DNA of 6,528 bases from Alphaproteobacteria bacterium. GTDB taxonomy: Bacteria; Pseudomonadota; Alphaproteobacteria; Sphingomonadales; Rhodothalassiaceae. Within the stretch, counting starts at the first letter, position 1, and every line of letters begins with the position of its first letter. A program made the position numbers and the translations under genes. Under the pieces are notes generated by a model. That model was given only the letters and a program-made list of their open reading frames with translations, was not told where the DNA came from and made no database searches. This document shows, one piece after another, positions 1 through 6,528 of this stretch. Location of the stretch: contig RFIU01000316.1 of the NCBI GenBank assembly GCA_003695555.1, positions 1 to 6,528 on the forward strand. Direction: 5' to 3'.

Positions 1-1630
1 GATCGCGCAGGCGTTTCAGCGTGGCCAGCAGGCGGTCGTTGTCGCGCTGATGCAGGCCGATCGAGGGTTCATCGAGAACATAGAGCACGCCGGTCAGCCC
101 CGATCCGATCTGAGAAGCGAGTCGGATGCGCTGCGCCTCGCCGCCGGAAAGGGTGCCGGCCGCGCGCGATAGCGTCAGATAGCCGAGCCCGACATTGTCG
201 AGAAAACCGAGCCGCTCGCCGATCTCGCGCAGCACCTTGTCGGCGATGGTGCGTTCCTTCTCGCTCAGCGCCGCCGGCAGTTCGCGGAACCAGACCAGCG
301 CATCGGATACCGAGAGCGCGGTCACCTCGCCGATGTGGCGTCCGGCAATCTTCACCGCCAGCGCCTCGGGCTTCAGGCGGTGGCCGCCGCAGGCCTCGCA
401 GGCGGTTTCCACCTGATAGCGGCCGAGTTCCTCGCGAATCCAGGCGCTGTCGGTTTCGCGCCAGCGCCGCGCGAGATGGGCGAGCACGCCTTCGAAGGGG
501 CGCACCACCTTGAAGGTTCGCCGGCCGTCGTTGAGACGCAGGGTCACCGGCACCTCGCCGCTGCCGTAGAGCAGCAGATCGCGATGCTTCTTCGGCAGCT
601 TGCGCCAGGGTCGTTCGAGATCGATGTCGAACTGGCGCGCAAGATTTTCGAGCAGTTGCCGGTAATAGGCGACGATGCCGCGGTTCCAGGGATCGATCGC
701 GCCCGCTTTCAGCGACTTGTCCGGGTCGGGGATGACCAGATCGGGGTCGAAGCGCATCCGCACCCCCAGCCCATCGCAGGTCGCACAGGCGCCATATGGG
801 CTGTTGAAGGAAAAGAGGCGGGGTTCGATCTCTTCGATCGTGAAGCCGGAAACGGGACAGGCGAACTTCGCCGAAAAGACGATCGGGGCGCGCGGCTCGC
901 CGTCCTCGTCAGGGTCGGCGAATTCGGCCATCGCCAGACCGTCGGCGAGTTCCAGCGCGGTTTCCAAGCTGTCGGCGAGCCGGGTCTGCAGCCCTTCGCG
1001 GATCACCACGCGATCGACGACGACCGCAATGTCATGCTTGAATTTCTTGTCGAGCGCGGGCGCGTCCTCGATATCGTAAAATTCCCCGTCGATCTTGACC
1101 CGCTGAAAGCCGCGGCGCTGCAGCTCCTTCAGTTCCTTGCGGTATTCGCCCTTGCGTCCGCGCACGATCGGGGCGAGCAGATAGAGGCGGGTACCCGGCT
1201 CCAGCGCCATCAGACGATCGACCATCTGGGTAACCGTCTGGGCGGTGATCGGCTCGCCGGTGGCCGGGGAATAGGGAATGCCGATGCGTGCCCAGAGCAG
1301 CCGCATGTAGTCGTATATCTCGGTCACCGTGCCGACCGTCGAGCGGGGATTGCGCGAGGTCGTCTTCTGTTCGATCGAGATTGCCGGCGACAGTCCCTCG
1401 ATATGATCGACGTCGGGTTTCTGCATCATCTCGAGGAACTGGCGCGCATAGGCCGAAAGACTCTCGACATAGCGGCGCTGGCCCTCGGCATAGATCGTAT
1501 CGAAGGCGAGCGAGGACTTGCCCGAGCCCGACAGACCGGTAATCACGATCAGCCGGTCGCGCGGCAGATCGATGTCGATGGACTTCAGATTGTGCTCGCG
1601 CGCACCTCGGATCGAGATGGTCTTCAGCAT
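1..1630 (-). CDS. uvrA: UvrABC excinuclease subunit A, N-terminal part (cut by window edge)
   Basis: UvrA is the damage-recognition ATPase of nucleotide excision repair: the dimer scans DNA, loads UvrB at lesions and then leaves. The reading frame is open from ATG at 1630 to base 2, giving 543 codons; E. coli UvrA has 940 residues, so about 400 C-terminal residues, with the second ATPase half and main zinc finger, lie outside. Seen: Walker [10 protein letters not shown] at residues 32-40; [12 protein letters not shown] shortly after; a zinc module with C258, S261, C282 and C285; [10 protein letters not shown] further on; ABC signature SGGEAQR at 495-501; Walker B VLDEP at 518-522; and GLHQRDN at 525-531. 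The serine at 261 replaces the second cysteine of the first zinc pair; I recall the same C-P-V-S-G in other alphaproteobacterial UvrAs. The start is chosen because the family N-terminus ([15 protein letters not shown]) begins there and no start codon lies in frame just upstream. The Shine-Dalgarno is weak. Identity is very secure. Confidence 0.98.
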   Translation of the reverse strand, partial: MLKTISIRGAREHNLKSIDIDLPRDRLIVITGLSGSGKSSLAFDTIYAEGQRRYVESLSAYARQFLEMMQKPDVDHIEGLSPAISIEQKTTSRNPRSTVGTVTEIYDYMRLLWARIGIPYSPATGEPITAQTVTQMVDRLMALEPGTRLYLLAPIVRGRKGEYRKELKELQRRGFQRVKIDGEFYDIEDAPALDKKFKHDIAVVVDRVVIREGLQTRLADSLETALELADGLAMAEFADPDEDGEPRAPIVFSAKFACPVSGFTIEEIEPRLFSFNSPYGACATCDGLGVRMRFDPDLVIPDPDKSLKAGAIDPWNRGIVAYYRQLLENLARQFDIDLERPWRKLPKKHRDLLLYGSGEVPVTLRLNDGRRTFKVVRPFEGVLAHLARRWRETDSAWIREELGRYQVETACEACGGHRLKPEALAVKIAGRHIGEVTALSVSDALVWFRELPAALSEKERTIADKVLREIGERLGFLDNVGLGYLTLSRAAGTLSGGEAQRIRLASQIGSGLTGVLYVLDEPSIGLHQRDNDRLLATLKRLRD

Positions 1631-1631
1631 G

Positions 1632-1645
1632 GGAATCCGTATTCC
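1632..1645 (-). repeat. Inverted repeat directly before the uvrA start codon
   Basis: GGAAT and ATTCC form a perfect 5-bp inverted repeat around a 4-base loop, ending one base before the uvrA ATG at 1630. It covers both weak Shine-Dalgarno candidates (GGAA at 1645-1642 and CGGA at 1639-1636), so folding could partly hide the ribosome binding site. The stem is short, and it could be chance. Confidence 0.35.
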
Positions 1646-1649
1646 GGCG

Positions 1650-1669
1650 CGCCCCTCGGTGGAAGGGCG
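1650..1669 (-). other. Stem-loop in the uvrA leader
   Basis: On the minus strand the 20 bases form a 7-bp stem, CGCCCTT pairing with AGGGGCG (one G-U pair), around a 6-base loop CCACCG. It would lie in the leader transcript if the promoter at 1689-1717 is real. There is no U-run after it, so it is not a classical intrinsic terminator. Stems of this size are frequent by chance in GC-rich DNA. Confidence 0.3.
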
Positions 1670-1688
1670 GGGGCTTCATTTCCGCTCA

Positions 1689-1717
1689 CATCTGGCCCTT
1701 GGCCCCGGGCGAGTCAA
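1689..1717 (-). promoter_or_regulatory. Candidate uvrA promoter
   Basis: On the minus strand TTGACT (1717-1712) matches five of six bases of the sigma-70 -35 consensus. It is followed after 17 bases by CAGATG (1694-1689), which is a poor -10. Transcription would start near 1682 and give a leader of about 50 bases before the uvrA ATG. The spacing and position are right, and the -10 is the weak point. A GAGTC (GANTC) methylation site overlaps the -35 box by four bases. Confidence 0.35.
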
Positions 1718-1822
1718 GCGCGTGCCCCAATGCGGGATTGCCCGCCGGCCGTCGTCGCTGCTAGCCATGAAGGCGGTGGGAAGACGCCGGTACGCCCGGC
1801 AGTGGGGGCCATTTCACCAAGC

Positions 1823-1827
1823 GGAGG
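1823..1827 (+). promoter_or_regulatory. Ribosome binding site of ybjQ, decides its start
   Basis: GGAGG lies 8 bases before the ATG at 1836. It favours this start over an in-frame ATG at 1767, which would add 23 residues with no counterpart in the family and which has no comparable Shine-Dalgarno. Confidence 0.8.
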
Positions 1828-1835
1828 AAAAGGAC

Positions 1836-2150
1836 ATGATCGTCTGCACGACGGAAACGGTGGCCGGGCGCGAGATCGCCGAGACGCTCGGCATCGTCAA
1901 GGGGTCGACGGTGCGTGCGCGCCATCTTGGTTCCGACTTCGTCGCCGGTCTCAAGAATCTCGTCGGTGGAGAGATCGGCAGTTACAGCAAGCTTCTGATT
2001 GCTGCACGCGAAGAGGCGGTGGAACGGATGAGTGCAGCGGCCGAGCGAATGGGTGCGGATGCGGTGGTGGGCGTGCGCATGACGACATCCTCGGTCATGC
2101 AGATGGCGTCCGAGGTGCTGGTCTATGGCACCGCCGTGAAGCTGCGCTGA
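1836..2150 (+). CDS. ybjQ: YbjQ family protein (UPF0145, putative heavy-metal-binding domain)
   Basis: Complete protein of 104 residues, close to E. coli YbjQ (107). The family is small, cytoplasmic and, from known structures, oligomeric (pentamers); it is annotated as putative heavy-metal-binding, but no function is firmly established. Seen: an N-terminal segment like the E. coli start, an [11 protein letters not shown] stretch at 35-45 that matches the E. coli FFAGIRDIVGG region, then GSYSKLL at 48-54, a helix rich in Ala and Glu, [10 protein letters not shown] at 73-82 and a GTAVK ending. There is no signal peptide or membrane segment. One cysteine (C4) and one histidine (H30) are the only obvious soft metal ligands, so metal binding is not evident from motifs. 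It is divergent from uvrA and convergent with metH, so it is probably transcribed alone. Family assignment is secure; role unknown. Confidence 0.93.
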   Translation: MIVCTTETVAGREIAETLGIVKGSTVRARHLGSDFVAGLKNLVGGEIGSYSKLLIAAREEAVERMSAAAERMGADAVVGVRMTTSSVMQMASEVLVYGTAVKLR

Positions 2151-2187
2151 ACCATCGCTGCAATCCGGGTTCACTGCCGGAGCCGCC

Positions 2188-4872
<2,685 letters not shown>

Positions 4873-4924
4873 CGGATCACTTTCCGGGGGCTGGGGTTCG
4901 GAGCATATGCCAGGTGAGCACGGT
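4873..4924 (-). promoter_or_regulatory. Short spacer between the two metH genes with a ribosome binding site
   Basis: The 52 bases between the TAA of metH part 1 and the ATG of part 2 contain a moderate Shine-Dalgarno (GGAAAG, 4885-4880 on the minus strand, 7 bases before the ATG) and a GCATATGC palindrome at 4903-4910. No terminator-like hairpin, clear promoter or riboswitch-sized structure is present, so the two genes are most likely on one transcript with separate translation starts. Confidence 0.55.
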
Positions 4925-6001
4925 TTAGTATTCGAAGGCTTCGAGACCGGCGACGCGCAGCCTTGGCTCCAAGTGCGCAATGGCGCGCGGTGCAAGTCCG
5001 GCGACCGCGTCCGCGATCGCTTTCAGGTGTTCCGGCGTCGTGCCACAACAGCCACCGACCAGATTGACAAGGCCGTCTTCGGCCATCTTGCGCAGATGCC
5101 GGGCGGTCTCTTCCGGCGTCTCGTCGTATTCTCCCAGATCGTTGGGCAGGCCGGCATTCGGATAGACGAGGGTGAGGGTATCGGCGATCCGCGACAAGGC
5201 TTCGACATGCGGGCGCAGATGCGCGGCCCCGAACGAGCAGTTGAGGCCGACGGCAAGCGGCTCGGCGTGGCGGACCGACACCCAGAAGGCTTCTGTCGTG
5301 TGGCCCGAGAGATTGCGGCCCGACAGATCGGTGATGGTGCCCGCAAGGATCAGCGGCACCGCCTCGCCGAGTTCGTCCTCGATCTCGCGCACCGCGACGA
5401 TCGCCGCCTTGGCATTGAGCGTGTCGAAGACGGTCTCGACGATCAGGAAATCGACTCCGCCGGCAAGCAGCGCACGAGCCTGTTCGGCATAGGCGGCCTT
5501 CAGCTCGTCGAACTCGATGGCGCGATAGGCCGGGTTCGAGACGTCGGGCGAGACCGAGAGCGTCCGGTTGGTCGGGCCGATGGCGCCGGCGACGAAGCGA
5601 GGGCGTTCGGGCGTCTTGGCGCTCCAGCGGTCGGCGGCGTCGCGGGCCAGCCTGGCGGCGGCGAGATTGATCTCGCCGACCTGCGCCTCCATGCCGTAGT
5701 CGGCCTGCGCGATACGGGTGGCGTTGAAGGTGTTCGTCTCGATGATGTCGGCGCCGGCGGCGAGATAGGCGTCGTGGATCCCGGCGATGAGATCGGGTTT
5801 CGTCAGCGAGAGCAGGTCATTGTCGCCCTTAAGGGGGCTCGGCCAGTCGGCGAAGGCCTTGCCGCGATAGTCCGCCTCGTCCGGACCGGCACGCTGGATC
5901 ATCGTTCCCATCGCCCCGTCGAGCAGCAGAATGCGTTCACTGGCCAGTGCGCGCAGGCGATCGGCGGCCGCCTGCCGGTCGATCGTTGCCGATCCGCTCA
6001 T
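4925..6001 (-). CDS. metH: Methionine synthase, cobalamin-dependent, part 1 (homocysteine S-methyltransferase domain)
   Basis: 358-residue protein equal to the N-terminal homocysteine-binding module of MetH. It binds and activates homocysteine through a zinc thiolate, ready to accept the methyl group from methylcobalamin carried by part 2. Seen: [13 protein letters not shown] at 24-36, the usual MetH opening; [10 protein letters not shown] at 83-92; [12 protein letters not shown] at 138-149; SGRNLSGHT at 227-235; and the three zinc cysteines C255 (in GLNCSFG) and C318-C319 (in [10 protein letters not shown]), matching E. coli C247, C310 and C311. It ends at the linker that in E. coli joins the barrel to the folate domain. 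The start at 6001 overlaps the metF stop (ATGA) and has AGGGAGG 7 bases upstream; an upstream in-frame ATG at 6160 lies inside metF and is unlikely. Betaine- or S-methylmethionine-dependent methyltransferases share this fold, but the adjacent remaining MetH domains settle the role. Confidence 0.96.
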   Translation of the reverse strand: MSGSATIDRQAAADRLRALASERILLLDGAMGTMIQRAGPDEADYRGKAFADWPSPLKGDNDLLSLTKPDLIAGIHDAYLAAGADIIETNTFNATRIAQADYGMEAQVGEINLAAARLARDAADRWSAKTPERPRFVAGAIGPTNRTLSVSPDVSNPAYRAIEFDELKAAYAEQARALLAGGVDFLIVETVFDTLNAKAAIVAVREIEDELGEAVPLILAGTITDLSGRNLSGHTTEAFWVSVRHAEPLAVGLNCSFGAAHLRPHVEALSRIADTLTLVYPNAGLPNDLGEYDETPEETARHLRKMAEDGLVNLVGGCCGTTPEHLKAIADAVAGLAPRAIAHLEPRLRVAGLEAFEY

Positions 6002-6015
6002 GCCGCATCCTCCCT
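5998..6015 (-). promoter_or_regulatory. metF-metH junction: ATGA overlap with a strong ribosome binding site
   Basis: The metF stop (TGA, 6000-5998) and the metH part 1 start (ATG, 6001-5999) share the four bases ATGA. AGGGAGG (6015-6009), inside the last codons of metF, lies 7 bases before the ATG. This arrangement is typical of translational coupling and fixes the metH part 1 start. Confidence 0.85.
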
Positions 6016-6528
6016 GTCGGTATGGTTTCCGGCATCCGGCGCCGCACCGGTCTTGCGCGGACGCAGGCCGAGCAGATGGCAGATGGCATAGGTCAGTGGC
6101 GCCCGGTTGAGCGTGTAGAAATGAAAATGCCGTACGCCGCCGGCATGCAGCCGTGAGCAAAGTTCGCCGGCCACCGTCGCAGCGATCAGCGCCCGGGTTT
6201 CAGGACGGTCGTCCAGCCCCTCGAACAGATCGTCCATCCACGCCGGCACCTCTGCCCCGCAGAAGGCCGCGAAGCGGCGCACTTGGGCGACGCTGGTGAC
6301 TGGCAGGATGCCGGGGACGATCTCCATCGTAATGCCAAAGGCGCGGGCATGGTCGAGGAAACGGAAATAGGTGTCCGCCTCGAAGAAGAACTGGGTGATT
6401 GCGCGGGTGGCGCCGGCATCCTCCTTGCGCTTGAGATTCTCAAGATCGGCGGCGAGCGTCGGCGATTCCGGATGCCGCTCCGGATAGGCGGCGACCGAGA
6501 TCTCGAAATCGGCGATCCGCTTCAGACC
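5998..6528 (-). CDS. metF: 5,10-methylenetetrahydrofolate reductase, C-terminal part (cut by window edge)
   Basis: MetF is a cytoplasmic FAD enzyme that reduces 5,10-methylene-tetrahydrofolate to 5-methyl-tetrahydrofolate, the methyl donor for MetH. The 176 residues present match the E. coli enzyme (296 residues) from about residue 138 to the end, so roughly 137 N-terminal residues, with the start and any promoter, lie outside to the right. Seen: the [10 protein letters not shown] region; [15 protein letters not shown], whose Gln (fragment residue 46) aligns with E. coli Q183; [11 protein letters not shown]; a Phe at fragment residue 86 aligned with E. coli F223, which contacts folate; [13 protein letters not shown]; and [21 protein letters not shown] near the C-terminus. 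A tail of about 20 residues rich in charged and small residues follows. It is the first visible gene of the metF-metH operon and overlaps the next gene by four bases. Confidence 0.96.
   Translation of the reverse strand, partial: GLKRIADFEISVAAYPERHPESPTLAADLENLKRKEDAGATRAITQFFFEADTYFRFLDHARAFGITMEIVPGILPVTSVAQVRRFAAFCGAEVPAWMDDLFEGLDDRPETRALIAATVAGELCSRLHAGGVRHFHFYTLNRAPLTYAICHLLGLRPRKTGAAPDAGNHTDREDAA

Larger units (their letters stand above)
1631..1835. promoter_or_regulatory. Divergent intergenic region between uvrA and ybjQ
   Basis: This 205-base gap separates the divergent starts of uvrA (minus) and ybjQ (plus), so promoters for both are expected here. I see a candidate minus-strand promoter, two small stem-loops in the uvrA leader, two GANTC sites (1633-1637 and 1711-1715; GANTC is the CcrM methylation sequence in alphaproteobacteria) and a strong Shine-Dalgarno before ybjQ. 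No GTTC or GAAC tetramer occurs anywhere in the gap, so neither form of the usual alphaproteobacterial LexA box is visible. I could not pick a convincing plus-strand promoter for ybjQ: the best pair is TTGCCC at 1738-1743 with CTAGCC at 1761-1766, which has a poor -10. No small gene is supported here. Confidence 0.6.

Noticed and set aside
1738..1766. Plus-strand promoter for ybjQ (TTGCCC, 17 bases, CTAGCC)
   Set aside because: The -10 hexamer is too far from consensus to call; noted only as the best available pair.
1767..1835. Longer ybjQ starting at the in-frame ATG at 1767
   Set aside because: The extra 23 residues have no counterpart in the family, and GGAGG is placed correctly for the start at 1836.
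1761..2174. 137-residue open frame on the minus strand opposite ybjQ
   Set aside because: It overlaps a well-supported YbjQ gene with a strong ribosome binding site; the antisense translation has no recognisable motif.
4873..4924. Cobalamin or SAM riboswitch before metH part 2
   Set aside because: The 52-base spacer is too short for a cobalamin riboswitch and shows no stem pattern of a SAM riboswitch. Any such element would be upstream of metF, outside the window.
4873..4995. Split metH as a recent frameshift, because the part 2 frame stays open upstream to 4995
   Set aside because: The upstream in-frame translation has no MetH similarity, part 1 ends cleanly at the linker, and part 2 has its own ribosome binding site. 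The open frame is the GC effect.

Overview
The window looks like ordinary, gene-dense chromosome from a GC-rich alphaproteobacterium. GC looks like roughly two thirds by eye; I did not count it. Three things point to this group: the sequence style of UvrA, including an N-terminal zinc module that reads C-P-V-S-G; a cobalamin-dependent methionine synthase split into two polypeptides; and high G/C at third codon positions, which opens long false frames on the opposite strands. Split MetH is, from memory, common in Sphingomonadales and relatives, so that order is my best guess, not a certainty.

Layout, left to right. Bases 1-1630 (minus) hold the N-terminal 543 codons of uvrA, the damage-recognition ATPase of nucleotide excision repair; the gene runs off the left edge. 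Bases 1631-1835 are a divergent intergenic region with a candidate uvrA promoter, two small stem-loops in the uvrA leader and a strong ribosome binding site for the next gene. Bases 1836-2150 (plus) encode a complete 104-residue YbjQ/UPF0145 protein. It converges on the next gene with only 37 bases between the stop codons. A perfect 9-bp inverted repeat lies just inside the end of the facing gene.

Bases 2188-6528 (minus) are a one-carbon/methionine operon, transcribed right to left: metF (partial, C-terminal 176 residues), metH part 1 (homocysteine domain, 358 aa) and metH part 2 (folate, cobalamin and reactivation domains, 894 aa). metF and metH part 1 overlap by four bases (ATGA); the two metH parts are 52 bases apart. 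Together they reduce 5,10-methylene-tetrahydrofolate to 5-methyl-tetrahydrofolate (MetF), then pass the methyl group through cobalamin to homocysteine to make methionine (MetH parts 1 and 2). All catalytic and ligand residues that I checked are present.

I did not find an undescribed system. The points most worth a second look are the clean split of MetH at the linker between the homocysteine and folate domains, the Cys-to-Ser change in the first UvrA zinc module, the lack of a visible LexA-type box upstream of uvrA, and the hairpin at the convergent gene end.
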